From Allobogoriella deserti (lineage in GTDB: Bacteria; Actinomycetota; Actinomycetes; Actinomycetales; Actinomycetaceae): 64,000 nt of DNA. Shown piece by piece: positions 51,164-60,010 of this stretch (the first letter of the stretch is position 1; each line of letters starts with the position of its first letter). The notes beneath the pieces are model-generated. The model was not told where the DNA came from. It ran no database searches and saw only the letters and a program-made list of their open reading frames with translations. The position numbers and the translations under genes are program-made. Location: the NCBI RefSeq assembly GCF_042680605.1, contig NZ_JBHUEE010000005.1, forward strand, positions 186,001 through 250,000, given 5' to 3'.

Positions 51164-52114
51164 ATGGCGGGCAGCGTCGTCGTGGTCGGCAGCGCGAACG
51201 TCGACCTCGTGGTTGACGTGCCGCGGCACCCGCGCGGCGGCGAGACGATCCTGGGCGAGAACCTCCGCCGTACGCCGGGTGGCAAGGGGGCGAACCAGGC
51301 GGTCGCCGCGGCGCGCGGCGGGGGAGCAGACGTCACCTTCGTCGGCGCCGTCGGCCGGGACGACGACGACGGCGAACTGCTCCTGGCGTCGCTGCGGCAG
51401 GCCGGTGTCCGCACCGATCCCGTCTCGCTGTCCGAGCTGGCGACCGGGACCGCACTCATCGCCGTCACTGCGGACGGTGAGAACACGATCATCGTGGCGC
51501 CCGGTGCGAACAGCGAGGTGACGATCGAGGATGGCACCGCCGGCCGGCTCGGCGAGGCGGACGTGATCCTTGCGCAGCTCGAGATCCCTCTCGAGACGGT
51601 CAGCTCAGCCGCACGTGCGAGACGGGAGGGGGCCACCTTCGTCCTCAACGCGGCGCCCTCCCGACCGCTGCCGGCGGACGTGCTGGAGGAGGTCGACGTG
51701 CTGGTTGTCAACGAGCCCGAGGCGCGCGAGGTGGCCGGACGCGAGGGGAGTCCCGACGAGCTCGCCGCGGCGCTGAACGAGCTGGTCCCGGCCGTCGTCG
51801 TCACCCTCGGCGCGGACGGAGCCGTGGTGGCCCGCCGCCGCGCCGATCGTACGCACGTCCCGGCACCGAAAGTCCGGGCCGTCGACACCACCGGCGCCGG
51901 GGACGCCTTCTGCGGCGTGCTGGCCGCCGCCCTCGCCGCAGGGACCGACCTGGCGGACGCCGTACACCGCGCCTGCCTGGCCGGCGCCCTGACCGCGACC
52001 CGCAGCGGGGCGCAGACGGCCGTCCCGAGCGCGGAGGAGCTGGACGGCTATCACCGCGCCCACCCGAACGAGGTTGCAGAATCCGTCGAAAAACCGACGG
52101 ATTCTGCAACCTGA
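51164..52114 (+). CDS. rbsK: Ribokinase (PfkB family)
   Basis: 316 residues. N-terminal VVVGSANVDLVVDVPRHPRGGETILG with GGKGANQAVAAARGG, the first PfkB signature. C-terminal VDTTGAGDAFCGVLAAALAAG has the anion-hole and catalytic Asp of the second. Phosphorylates ribose or a similar sugar (possibly a nucleoside-derived one, given the neighbouring NCS1 gene). ATG 51164 after GGGAGGGG. The last about 14 codons overlap a long perfect inverted repeat that would form the terminator. Confidence 0.88.
   Translation: MAGSVVVVGSANVDLVVDVPRHPRGGETILGENLRRTPGGKGANQAVAAARGGGADVTFVGAVGRDDDDGELLLASLRQAGVRTDPVSLSELATGTALIAVTADGENTIIVAPGANSEVTIEDGTAGRLGEADVILAQLEIPLETVSSAARARREGATFVLNAAPSRPLPADVLEEVDVLVVNEPEAREVAGREGSPDELAAALNELVPAVVVTLGADGAVVARRRADRTHVPAPKVRAVDTTGAGDAFCGVLAAALAAGTDLADAVHRACLAGALTATRSGAQTAVPSAEELDGYHRAHPNEVAESVEKPTDSAT
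52071..52112. terminator. Terminator hairpin embedded in the 3' end of rbsK
   Basis: A perfect 18-bp inverted repeat: arms 52071-52088 and 52095-52112 with loop AAAAAC. Almost all of it lies inside the coding sequence; the right arm enters the stop codon. Unusually regular for coding DNA and very likely the transcript terminator. Confidence 0.75.
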
Positions 52115-52274
52115 GCGGGCAAGGGCGTCTCCACTCACCGGCGTGCGACGTCGACGACTGGTGTAATCGATTTCGGTTTCGGTAACCTCGGCGTCGACGA
52201 GACCGTGAGCGCCGTGCGAGTCCACGTGGCGGTGCGGCCACGGAACGCCCATCGAGGACCAAGGACGTGACGAG

Positions 52275-53348
52275 ATGATCGATCGCAGGACGATGCTTCG
52301 CGGCATGGCGGCCACCGCCGGGGGAGGGGCGCTGGCGTCCGTGGCACTGACCGGCTCCGCCGCCGCGCGGCCGGAACTGAAGATCAAGAAGATCGCCAAC
52401 CTGACCGGCCCCGGACTGACCGACGAGTTCGGCATGCCGTGGACCGACCTCGGTATCCCGGCGCGTACGCCGGACGGCCGGACGCTCTACGTCTTCGGCG
52501 ACACGTTTCGCGGGCCGGACTGGGGCCAGGGGGAATGGATGTCCCCCACCGGGCTGTGGTCGGAGACGCGGGGCCTGCCCGGCGGCGTGACCTTCTCCGC
52601 CGCCGTCGGCGGAGACGAGGCCCAGCAGCTCGTCGACTACCAGCACGGCGACGAGATCTCGACGATCATCCCCTCCGACGTCATCACCATCGGCGACACC
52701 ATGTATCTGCACGGTGTGGCCAACCAGGGTTTCGGTAACGCGATCTGGAGCGGGATCTGGACGTCGACGGACAGCGGTGCGACCTGGCAGGACAGCGGCG
52801 CCCGGTTCGACGCCACCGCCTACGACGGCGCCTGGCAGCTGTGCACCTGGGAGCTCGGCGCGGACGGGTGGCTCTACATGTACTCTGCCGAGTTCCTCCG
52901 CGAGGGGCCGATGATCCTGCACCGGGTGCGGCCCGAGCACATCACCGATCCGGACCAGTACATCCCGTGGGGCCGGGACGCCTCCGGGTGGGGCTGGGGC
53001 AAGCCGGCAACTCCGCTGAGTGACGAGATCATCGGTGAGATGTGCCTGCGCCGCTTCGGCGACAAGTGGCTCCTCACCTGGTTCAACAACCCCGACTACC
53101 GCATCGAGGCCAAGCTTCTGGACCACCCCACGCAGCCGTGGGAGGAGGGCCCCCGCGTCACCCTCCTGCACGGGACCTCCTGGGGCGAGGAGGACGACAC
53201 CCACGTCGCTCAGCTCTACGGCAGCTACATCATCCCCGGCTCGCGGCTCGACGACATCCACATGACCGTGAGCCAGTGGAACACAGGCGACAACAGCATC
53301 TATCGCGTCATGCAGTGGCGCGTGCAGGGTCTCGCCGGCCTGCGCTGA
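52275..53348 (+). CDS. Tat-exported DUF4185 protein
   Basis: 357 residues. Tat signal MIDRRTMLRGMAATAGGGALASVALTGSAAA. The body shows DUF4185 beta-propeller features: WTDLGIPARTPDGRTLYVFGDTFRG, WTSTDSGATWQDSG and YSAEFLREGPMILHRVRP. DUF4185 proteins are often glycosidase-like and extracellular. ATG 52275; 160 bp after ribokinase with no visible gene between. Possible glycan-degrading partner of the xyloside locus (guess). Confidence 0.78.
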   Translation: MIDRRTMLRGMAATAGGGALASVALTGSAAARPELKIKKIANLTGPGLTDEFGMPWTDLGIPARTPDGRTLYVFGDTFRGPDWGQGEWMSPTGLWSETRGLPGGVTFSAAVGGDEAQQLVDYQHGDEISTIIPSDVITIGDTMYLHGVANQGFGNAIWSGIWTSTDSGATWQDSGARFDATAYDGAWQLCTWELGADGWLYMYSAEFLREGPMILHRVRPEHITDPDQYIPWGRDASGWGWGKPATPLSDEIIGEMCLRRFGDKWLLTWFNNPDYRIEAKLLDHPTQPWEEGPRVTLLHGTSWGEEDDTHVAQLYGSYIIPGSRLDDIHMTVSQWNTGDNSIYRVMQWRVQGLAGLR

Positions 53349-53404
53349 GAGCCGCCCCGTCGCACACGTCGTTCCGACTGCGTCGGGGCGCCTCTCAACC
53401 GTCC

Positions 53405-53432
53405 CGTCCGATACGATCTGATCGTTCGGACG
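53405..53432. promoter_or_regulatory. GntR operator before the gntR gene
   Basis: CGTCCGA (53405-53411) pairs with TCGGACG (53426-53432), and inside it ACGAT-CTG-ATCGT is a second inverted repeat. It lies about 20 bp before the GntR ATG. The core ACGATCNGATCG resembles the palindrome at 54624-54639 before the downstream operon. Confidence 0.6.
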
Positions 53433-53451
53433 TCGACGGGAGGATGGCTCG

Positions 53452-54165
53452 ATGGGGGAGGAGCTCGAGGCGAAGGCGGGATCGCCGTCCCGGGAAGGGG
53501 CGCCTACTCGGGCGAGGCCGACGCCGCTCGCCGAGCAGGTTTACCAGGACCTGCTTACGCGGATCCTCTCGCCCGACCTCGCTCCCGGTGAGCGCATCAC
53601 CATCGACGCGATGGCTCGATCGCTCGGCGTCTCCCAGACTCCCATCCGCGAGGCCCTCCACCGGCTGGACAACGAAGGGCTCGTGGTCCGCACGCACCTG
53701 TCGGGATACCGCGTCGCGGAGCCGATGAGCCGTGAGGAGTTCGAGGAGCTCATCGACATGCGCCTCCTCCTCGAGCCGGCGATCGCTCGCCGGGCCGCGG
53801 AACGCATCGAGCCCGACGCCCTCGCCGGACTCCGTGAGGTCAACGGCAAGATGGTGACGCCCGCGGCCGAGGGGCAGGGTTCGGGCTACGCCGCGTTCGC
53901 GCGCCTGGACGCGGAACTTCATGACCGGATCGCCCAGGCGGCCGGCAACCGGGTCATGCGCGCCGCCCTGACCCGCCTGCACACGCACGTCCAGCTGTTC
54001 CGGCTCAACTACACGGTCCAGATCACCTCCCTGGCCATCGGCGAGCACGACGCCGTTCTCGACGCCCTCGGAGCCCGCGACCCCGACGCGGCGTCCTACG
54101 CGATGCGCACCCACATCCTCGCCTCGGCCGAGCGCTTCCGCGCCGGTTATCCGGACGACGCCTAG
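53452..54165 (+). CDS. GntR-family (FadR/FCD-type) regulator of the downstream operon
   Basis: 237 residues. Winged HTH: LTRILSPDLAPGERITIDAMARSLGVSQTPIREALHRLDNEGLV (about 35-78), then an FCD domain (EEFEELIDMRLLLEPAIARRAAERI; LDAELHDRIAQAAGNRVMR; GEHDAVLDALGARDPDAASYAMRTHI). The His/Asp pattern fits metal-dependent binding of a carboxylate. Upstream of the operon 54665-64000. Palindromes of related sequence before itself and before that operon suggest it represses both. Confidence 0.88.
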   Translation: MGEELEAKAGSPSREGAPTRARPTPLAEQVYQDLLTRILSPDLAPGERITIDAMARSLGVSQTPIREALHRLDNEGLVVRTHLSGYRVAEPMSREEFEELIDMRLLLEPAIARRAAERIEPDALAGLREVNGKMVTPAAEGQGSGYAAFARLDAELHDRIAQAAGNRVMRAALTRLHTHVQLFRLNYTVQITSLAIGEHDAVLDALGARDPDAASYAMRTHILASAERFRAGYPDDA

Positions 54166-54336
54166 CTCGGGTGGCGTGCCGCCGCGGGCCTCGCGCCCGC
54201 ACGTCGCCACGTGACGGTGCCGGCTCGCCATCTGGTTCGTGGCGGCGCACGCCTGCCGGCCAGCTGCCCGTCGAGCCCTGCGACGCCCGCGGAACATCCT
54301 GAGAACGATGGCCGCGCGCCGCGACGAGGAGAATCC

Positions 54337-54549
54337 ATGCGTCGGCCCGTGCTTGCCGTTGCCGTCGTGGCCGCCGCTGTCGCTGTGGCTGCCCCTGCCT
54401 CTGCCGCTATGGCCGCCGCTGTCGGACCGAGCCCGATTCGGGCTCGATCCCGGGCCGGGCGGCCGTCCGGCCCGGAGACTGCACAAGATCGACGACTCGG
54501 CATACAAGTGACGAGTGGGCACAACAGTGACGAGTCGGCACAAAAGTGA
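54337..54549 (+). CDS. Small secreted-peptide ORF or truncated gene running into the 19-bp repeat
   Basis: 70 codons. An ATG after GAGGAG, then a clear Sec signal peptide (MRRPVLAVAVVAAAVAVAAPASA) with the rest basic and low-complexity. Codons from about 51 on are the 19-bp repeat (coding VTSGHNSDESAQK), so the reading frame ends in the repeat. Most likely the start of a lost secreted-protein gene cut by the repeat, or a real small peptide. GC-rich hairpins at 54428-54446 and 54450-54475 fall inside it. Low confidence as a functional gene. Confidence 0.3.
   Translation: MRRPVLAVAVVAAAVAVAAPASAAMAAAVGPSPIRARSRAGRPSGPETAQDRRLGIQVTSGHNSDESAQK
54428..54475. terminator. Two adjacent GC-rich hairpins after the gntR gene
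   Basis: CGAGCCCGA-T-TCGGGCTCG (54428-54446) and CCGGGCCG (54450-54457) pairing with CGGCCCGG (54468-54475). They lie in the 499-bp stretch between gntR and the operon and probably end the gntR transcript. The rest of this stretch holds the small ORF, the 19-bp repeat and the operon promoter. Confidence 0.5.
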
Positions 54550-54565
54550 CGACTCGGCGGCTGGG
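54487..54565. repeat. 19-bp-period repeat, locus 3 (four or more units)
   Basis: The core (T/C)GACGA(G/C)T recurs at 54490, 54509, 54528 and 54547, each 19 bp apart, with GGC(A/G) following. Best unit AACAGTGACGAGTCGGCAC. Relates closely to loci 7490-7565 and 26487-26609. Confidence 0.85.
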
Positions 54566-54623
54566 GGCGGGGAGTGGGACGGGGTTGACACTGCCGTCGA
54601 CCCGCCATAACGTCCTTCTCGTA

Positions 54624-54639
54624 CGATCCGATCGGATCG
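54624..54639. promoter_or_regulatory. 16-bp perfect palindrome before the operon (GntR-type operator)
   Basis: CGATCCGATCGGATCG is self-complementary and lies 25 bp before the GTG at 54665. Its core is related to the site before the gntR gene (ACGATCTGATCGT). This should be the operator through which the GntR protein controls the operon. Confidence 0.65.
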
Positions 54640-54664
54640 GATTTTGAAGAAGGGGTTCGACGGC

Positions 54665-55969
54665 GTGGTCGCAGAGACAGTCAGCACGAGCAGTTCGGTG
54701 CGGCTCTCGTTCGCCGCCGCCAGGGGACCGAAGCAGGTCCTCTTCGGCGCCGGGCAGCGCAGGGCTGCGGGATGGGTCACCGCCGAGCACGGTAACCGGG
54801 CACTGGTCTGCGCCGACCCGTACCTCGTGGGCGGGAGACAGCTCGAGGAGATCATCGCGTCCCTGCACGCCGAGGACGTGCGCACGTCGCTCTACTCCGA
54901 CGTCGTGCCCGAACTGCCGGTCTCCGGTGTCAACGACGCCGTGGAAGCTGCGCGATCCTTCGGTGCGGACGTCATCGTCGCGGTTGGTGGGGGCAGCAGC
55001 ATCGACCTGGCCAAGCTCGTCGCGGTGCTGCTGCGCCACGGCAGCGACCTGACAGAGCTGTACGGAGAGAACCGGGTGCCCGGGCCGTCGGTCCCCGTCG
55101 TCGCCCTGCCGACCACAGCGGGCACGGGTTCGGAAGTGACCCCGGTCGCCGTCGTCACGGACGCTGGGCGCAGCAGCAAGGTCGGCGTCTCGAGCCGCCA
55201 CCTCATCCCGGTGGCCGCGATCTGCGACCCGGAGCTGAGCTACACGTGCCCGCCCGCGGTAACCGCGAGCGCCGGGGCCGACGCCTTCTCCCACTGCGTC
55301 GAGGCGTACACCGCCGTCCGGCACGCGCCGGACCCCGCGCTCGCCCGGGACCGGGTCTTCGTCGGGCGGGGTGAGACCACGGACAACCTCGCCCTCACCG
55401 GCATGGCGCACATCGCCGCCGGACTGCAGCGCGCTCACCGCGAACCGACCGACGCCGCGGCGCGTGCCTCGGTGATGTACGGCTCCCTCATGGCCGGCCT
55501 CGCGTTCGGCACCGCCGGGACGGCGGCTGCGCACGCCCTGCAGTACCCGGTCGGTGCCCTGACCGGTACCGCGCACGGAGTCGGCGTCGGCCTCCTGCTG
55601 CCCTACGTCATGGCGCACAACCTCGCCGTGCGGACCGCCGAGATGGCGCGCATCGCCCGGATCCTGGCCGTCGAGGAGGTGGCACCGGCTCCCGCGGCGG
55701 ACGCAACCGAGGCCGAGTTCGCCGCCGCCGCGCCGTCGATGGTCGCGCAGTTTCTCAGCAGCGTCGGCATCCCGCGCAGCCTCGCCGAGATCGGCGTCGA
55801 GGAGGACCGGTTGCGCTGGGCGGCCGCAGAAGGGCCGCGCGCCGCGCGCCTCGCCGAGAACAACCCCATCCCCCTGACCACAGCGGACGCCGAGCGACTG
55901 CTGGCCGCGGCCTGGACCGGCGACCTCAGCCGGATCCAGCAGGACCCCACGGAGGTCGGTGCACGATGA
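54665..55969 (+). CDS. Iron-containing (type III) alcohol dehydrogenase
   Basis: 434 residues. VAVGGGSSIDLAKLVAVL, PTTAGTGSEVTPVAVV and the metal-binding DAFSHCVEAYTA and GTAHGVGVGLLLPYVMAHN. Unlike the maleylacetate reductase at 38453 it keeps GTGSEVTP, so it is a true iron ADH-like enzyme that oxidises an alcohol or reduces an aldehyde. GTG 54665 follows GAAGAAGGGG; the TTG at 54644 is an alternative. First gene of the operon, overlapping the next ORF by 4 bp. Confidence 0.85.
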   Translation: MVAETVSTSSSVRLSFAAARGPKQVLFGAGQRRAAGWVTAEHGNRALVCADPYLVGGRQLEEIIASLHAEDVRTSLYSDVVPELPVSGVNDAVEAARSFGADVIVAVGGGSSIDLAKLVAVLLRHGSDLTELYGENRVPGPSVPVVALPTTAGTGSEVTPVAVVTDAGRSSKVGVSSRHLIPVAAICDPELSYTCPPAVTASAGADAFSHCVEAYTAVRHAPDPALARDRVFVGRGETTDNLALTGMAHIAAGLQRAHREPTDAAARASVMYGSLMAGLAFGTAGTAAAHALQYPVGALTGTAHGVGVGLLLPYVMAHNLAVRTAEMARIARILAVEEVAPAPAADATEAEFAAAAPSMVAQFLSSVGIPRSLAEIGVEEDRLRWAAAEGPRAARLAENNPIPLTTADAERLLAAAWTGDLSRIQQDPTEVGAR

Positions 55970-57402
55970 CCGCCACTCGTCCCGCCCGGACCTCGGCGCG
56001 GTTCGAAGCTGCCGAGAACGAGGCCGCCGCGTTCGAAGTGCACGATCCCGCGACAGGTCAGGTGATCACCCGCCTCGCGGATTTCGGTGTGGAGGAGGCC
56101 CTTGCCGCCCTCGACCGTGCCACCGCGGCCGCGCCCGGCTGGGCCGCCACGCCCGCGCGACGCCGTAGCGACGTGCTGCAGCGCGCCCACCAGGCGATGA
56201 TCGACCAGCGCGAGGAGCTGGCGGGCCTCATCAGCCTGGAGAACGGCAAGGCCCTGGACGACGCGCGCGCCGAGGTCACCTACGCCGCCGAGTACTTCCG
56301 CTGGTACGCCGAGGAGGGCGTGCGCCTGCGCGGCGAGCAGTTCATCAACCCGGCCGGCACGAACCGCGTCATCGTCGAGCACGAACCCGTCGGGGTATGC
56401 CTGCTCGTCACGCCGTGGAACTTCCCGGCCGCCATGGCCACCCGCAAGATCGGCCCGGCGGTCGCCGCCGGCTGCACCGCCATCCTCAAGCCCGCGGCAC
56501 AGACCCCGTTGACCGCCATCGCCGTCGCGAACATCCTCACCGACGCCGGCCTACCCGAGGGCGTCCTCGAACTCGTGGTCACCACTCGCGCCCGTGAGGT
56601 CGTCCGGGCGCTCATGGACGCCGACCCGGTGCGGTTGCTCTCGTTCACCGGGTCCACCGAGGTCGGACGCCAGCTCCTGTCCCAGGCGAGCGCGTCGGTC
56701 ATGCGCACCACGATGGAGCTCGGCGGCAACGCCCCCTTCCTCGTGCTGGACGACGCCGACCTCGACGCCGCCGTGGAGGGAGCGATGCTCGCCAAGATGC
56801 GTAACGGCGGGCAGGCCTGCACGGCGGCCAACCGCTTCTACGTCCAGGCCGGCGTACACGAGGAGTTCGTCTCCGCCCTGACCGAGCGGATGGCTTCCGT
56901 CGTCGTCGGGCCTGGCAGCGACCCGGCCACCGGCTGCGGCCCGCTCATCGACGCCGCGGCCGTCACCAAGGTCCAGGATCTTGTCGACGACGCTGTCTCG
57001 CGCGGTGCCACCTGCCGCCTGGGCGGCGAGCGGCCCAGCGGGCCGGGCACCTTCTACCCGCCGACGGTGCTCACCGACGTCCCGCCCGGGGCACGGATCC
57101 TGCACGAGGAGGTGTTCGGGCCGGTGGCACCCGTCGTCCGGTTCGACGACGTTGACGACGCCGTCGCCGCGGCGAACGCCACGCACTACGGGCTCGTCTC
57201 CTACCTCTACACCGGCGACCTCGCCGCAGGCCTGCGGCTGAGCGGTCGGTTGCGGGCCGGGATGGTCGGCCTGAACCGCGGTCTCGTCTCCGACCCGGCG
57301 GCGCCCTTCGGTGGCGTCAAGCAGTCGGGCGTCGGACGTGAGGGGTCGCGCGACGGGCTCCTCGAGTACGTCGACGTCAAGTACGTCGCCACCGGATGGT
57401 GA
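55966..57402 (+). CDS. Succinate-semialdehyde dehydrogenase-like ALDH
   Basis: 478 residues. LVTPWNFPAAMATRKIGPAVAAGCTAILKPA, FTGSTEVG, general base Glu in MELGGNAPF and nucleophile Cys in GGQACTAANRFY: the GabD/SSADH subgroup. Makes a carboxylic acid from the aldehyde the Fe-ADH could produce. ATG overlaps the previous stop (ATGA), so tightly coupled to the ADH. Precise substrate unknown (a C4-type semialdehyde is plausible). Confidence 0.85.
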   Translation: MTATRPARTSARFEAAENEAAAFEVHDPATGQVITRLADFGVEEALAALDRATAAAPGWAATPARRRSDVLQRAHQAMIDQREELAGLISLENGKALDDARAEVTYAAEYFRWYAEEGVRLRGEQFINPAGTNRVIVEHEPVGVCLLVTPWNFPAAMATRKIGPAVAAGCTAILKPAAQTPLTAIAVANILTDAGLPEGVLELVVTTRAREVVRALMDADPVRLLSFTGSTEVGRQLLSQASASVMRTTMELGGNAPFLVLDDADLDAAVEGAMLAKMRNGGQACTAANRFYVQAGVHEEFVSALTERMASVVVGPGSDPATGCGPLIDAAAVTKVQDLVDDAVSRGATCRLGGERPSGPGTFYPPTVLTDVPPGARILHEEVFGPVAPVVRFDDVDDAVAAANATHYGLVSYLYTGDLAAGLRLSGRLRAGMVGLNRGLVSDPAAPFGGVKQSGVGREGSRDGLLEYVDVKYVATGW

Positions 57403-57443
57403 CCAGCTTCCGGAGATGCCGGGAGCGCAAGGAAGGATGAGGA

Positions 57444-58160
57444 ATGGATTACGCGGATATCAAGAAGTTGTACGACGGCCTGCGCGTCTCCGACGTCCGG
57501 GACGGCATGGACTGGATCGGCCTGTTCAGCAAGGGCAGCGTGCACCGGGACATCCGCCCCCTGTTCGACGGCGCCCGGCTCGCCGGGCCGGCCCTGACGG
57601 TCCGGCTCGCGGCGAGCCACATCCAGGCACCGCCCGTCACCCCGGACGAGTACACCGACTGGGCGCGGAACCACTGGTACAAGGAGAAGCACATCGAGCC
57701 CTACGTCTCCGAGATCCAGCAGGGTGACGTCGTCGTCATCGAGGCGCCCGACCTCGGTGTCGGCCAGCTCGGCTCGTTCAACACTCTGAACTTCTATGTC
57801 CACGGCGCGCAGGGCGTGGTCAGCTCCGGCGGCGTGCGGGACACCGACGAGTGCCGCCTTCAGCAGGTGCCCATCTTCACCCGGTTCATCAGCCAGTCGA
57901 TGACACAGGGCCGTATCGAGTACGTCGAGCACAACACCCCGATCACGGTCGGCGGCGTGCGCGTCAATCCCCGCGACCTGGTGGTCGGCGACGGGGACGG
58001 CGTCCTCGTCGTCCCCGAGGAGCACATCGAGGAGGTCGCCAAGTACGCCCGCCAGGAGGCCGACAACGACAAGCGCGGCCGCCGCCGGATGTACGAGCAG
58101 CTCGGGTGGGCCCCGGACGAGACGGTGCAGGTCGACGAGCCCGTCGCCGCCCAGAGCTGA
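57444..58160 (+). CDS. RraA-like protein (HMG aldolase/decarboxylase family)
   Basis: 238 residues. Active-site loop VSSGGVRDTDECRLQQVPIF and VVGDGDGVLVVPEEHIEEVAKYARQE, the RraA/4-hydroxy-4-methyl-2-oxoglutarate aldolase signature. Longer than classical RraA (about 160) through an extended WARNHWYKEKHIEPYVSEI segment. It may split a 4-hydroxy-2-oxo acid or decarboxylate a keto acid in this pathway. 41 bp after the ALDH stop with AAGGAAGGATGAGGA upstream. Confidence 0.82.
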   Translation: MDYADIKKLYDGLRVSDVRDGMDWIGLFSKGSVHRDIRPLFDGARLAGPALTVRLAASHIQAPPVTPDEYTDWARNHWYKEKHIEPYVSEIQQGDVVVIEAPDLGVGQLGSFNTLNFYVHGAQGVVSSGGVRDTDECRLQQVPIFTRFISQSMTQGRIEYVEHNTPITVGGVRVNPRDLVVGDGDGVLVVPEEHIEEVAKYARQEADNDKRGRRRMYEQLGWAPDETVQVDEPVAAQS

Positions 58161-58184
58161 CCTCAGTCGGTAAGGAGCGTTCCC

Positions 58185-59030
58185 ATGCGCGTCGGATTCA
58201 TCGGACTGGGCAACATCGGCATGCCCATGGCCCGCCACCTCGTGGAGGCCGGTCACGAGGTGGTCGGCCTGGACAGCGATCCGGCACGGACCCGCGACCT
58301 CGCCGGAACGGGCGCCGTCGCCGCCGAGGCCCCGCTCGACCTGCGCGAGTGCGCCGTCGTGTGTCTGGCCGTCCCGGACGACGGCACCGCCGACGCCGTC
58401 GTCCGGGAATCCGGCCTGCTCGCCGAGCTCGAGGCGGGCAGCAGCGTGCTGCTGCACAGCACGCTGCTGCCCCCGACGGCGATCCGCCTCGCCGAGGCCG
58501 GCCAGGACCACCGCGTCCGCGTCCACGACGCACCCGTCAGCGGCGGAGCCGCCCGGGCGCTGAGCGGCGAGCTGACCCTCATGGTCGGCGGCAGCCCCGA
58601 CGAGCAGGCCGCCGGCGTGCTCGAGGCGCTTGGCACCCCCGTGCCCACCGGGCCCGTCGGGTCCGCGGCCGCGGTCAAGCTCGCCAACCAGCTCTCCATG
58701 CTCGCCGCACTGGGCGCCCTCCACGAGGGCCTGGCGATCGCCGGGCACTTCGGAGCGGACGAGGAGACCGTCCTCGACGTCCTGAGGACCTCGACAGGCG
58801 CCTCCTGGTCGGCCGAGAACTGGGGGTTCTTCGACGACCTCGCCGGCACCTACGACGACGCCGGGGTGGCCGTGCGCTACCGCCCCTGGAGCAAGGACCT
58901 GTGGGATGTCGTCGCCACCGCCCGCGAGGCCGAGCTCACGGTGCCGATCGCGGCCGTGCTCGCCCAGACGATGCCGGAGCTCGTCGAGGGCCACGCCCGC
59001 GCGGCGCGCAAAGGAGAGGAACGCTCATGA
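58185..59030 (+). CDS. Beta-hydroxyacid dehydrogenase (3-hydroxyisobutyrate/tartronate semialdehyde reductase family)
   Basis: 281 residues. Rossmann MRVGFIGLGNIGMPMARHLVEAGHEV, substrate motif DAPVSGGAARALSGELTLMVGG and the catalytic Lys in SAAAVKLANQLSML. Reversible oxidation of a beta-hydroxy acid. Ends with ATGA overlap into the ABC permease gene, so part of the same operon. Distinct from the paralogue at 32926. Confidence 0.85.
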   Translation: MRVGFIGLGNIGMPMARHLVEAGHEVVGLDSDPARTRDLAGTGAVAAEAPLDLRECAVVCLAVPDDGTADAVVRESGLLAELEAGSSVLLHSTLLPPTAIRLAEAGQDHRVRVHDAPVSGGAARALSGELTLMVGGSPDEQAAGVLEALGTPVPTGPVGSAAAVKLANQLSMLAALGALHEGLAIAGHFGADEETVLDVLRTSTGASWSAENWGFFDDLAGTYDDAGVAVRYRPWSKDLWDVVATAREAELTVPIAAVLAQTMPELVEGHARAARKGEERS

Positions 59031-60010
59031 GTGCGACCGCCTCACCCGCCCGGCCCCGCCCGGCCCGGCCACCGGACGGACCCACTCACCAGGACCCCGA
59101 ACGTCGGCGCGCACTCCGGCGCCGCCGCCGTTCCGAGGCGGTGGCGGCTTACGGATTCCTCAGCCCGTGGTTGCTCGGCCTGATGCTCATCACGATCGGG
59201 CCGATGATCGCCTCCCTCGTGCTGTCCTTCACCCGCTACGAGCTCATCGGCTCTCCGGAGTTCGTCGGGCTGGAGAACTACCAGCGGATGCTGTTCGAGG
59301 ACCCGCGCTGGCTCAACTCCGTCCGGGTGACGCTGCTCTACACCGGCCTGAGCGTGCCGCTGGTGCTCGCGTTCGCGCTGGCGCTCGCCGTCTTCCTCAA
59401 CCGGGGTATCCGCGGTCTGCCGGTCTATCGCACGCTCTTCTACGTCCCGTCCCTGCTCGGGACCTCGGTGGCGATCGCGCTGCTGTGGATCCAGGTCTTC
59501 GGCTCCGACGGACTGGTCAACGCCGTCCTCGGCGCCGTCGGGCTGGACATCTCCCGCAGCTGGATCGGCAATCCCGCGACCGCCCTGCTGACCCTGATCG
59601 CCCTCAACGTGTGGACGTTCGGCAGCACGATGGTGATCTTCCTGGCCGGACTACGTCAGATCCCCACCTCCTACTACGAGGCGGCGGCCCTGGACGGTGC
59701 GGGCAAATGGCGCCAGTTCGTCTCCATCACCCTGCCGCACCTGACGCCGGTGATCTTCTTCAACGGGCTGCTCACACTCGTCAACGCGCTGCAGTCCTTC
59801 ACCCCGGCCTACGTGGTCAGCGGCGGAACCGGGGCACCGGCCGACTCGCTCCTGCTGTACACCGTTTACCTCTACCAACGCGGCTTCACCAACTTCCAGA
59901 TGGGCTACGCCTCGGCCCTGGCCTGGGCGTTGCTCGCCGGCCTCGCGGTCATCGCCGGCCTGCTGTTCTGGAGTCAGCGTTTCTGGGTCTTCTACGGGGA
60001 GGACACATGA
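59027..60010 (+). CDS. ABC transporter permease (MalF type)
   Basis: 327 residues. Basic N-terminus, six-membrane-segment core and EAA motif YEAAALDGAGKWRQFVSITLPHLTP. ATG 59027 overlaps the dehydrogenase stop (ATGA) and its own stop overlaps the next permease gene. With the MalG-type partner and a lipoprotein it makes a complete importer except for the ATPase. Confidence 0.88.
   Translation: MSATASPARPRPARPPDGPTHQDPERRRALRRRRRSEAVAAYGFLSPWLLGLMLITIGPMIASLVLSFTRYELIGSPEFVGLENYQRMLFEDPRWLNSVRVTLLYTGLSVPLVLAFALALAVFLNRGIRGLPVYRTLFYVPSLLGTSVAIALLWIQVFGSDGLVNAVLGAVGLDISRSWIGNPATALLTLIALNVWTFGSTMVIFLAGLRQIPTSYYEAAALDGAGKWRQFVSITLPHLTPVIFFNGLLTLVNALQSFTPAYVVSGGTGAPADSLLLYTVYLYQRGFTNFQMGYASALAWALLAGLAVIAGLLFWSQRFWVFYGEDT

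Noticed and set aside
50182..51891. 569-codon frame extending the NCS1 permease upstream
   Set aside because: Extra N-terminus is Ser/Thr/Ala/Arg-rich antisense of ribokinase; the ATG at 51006 has a ribosome site and family-like start.
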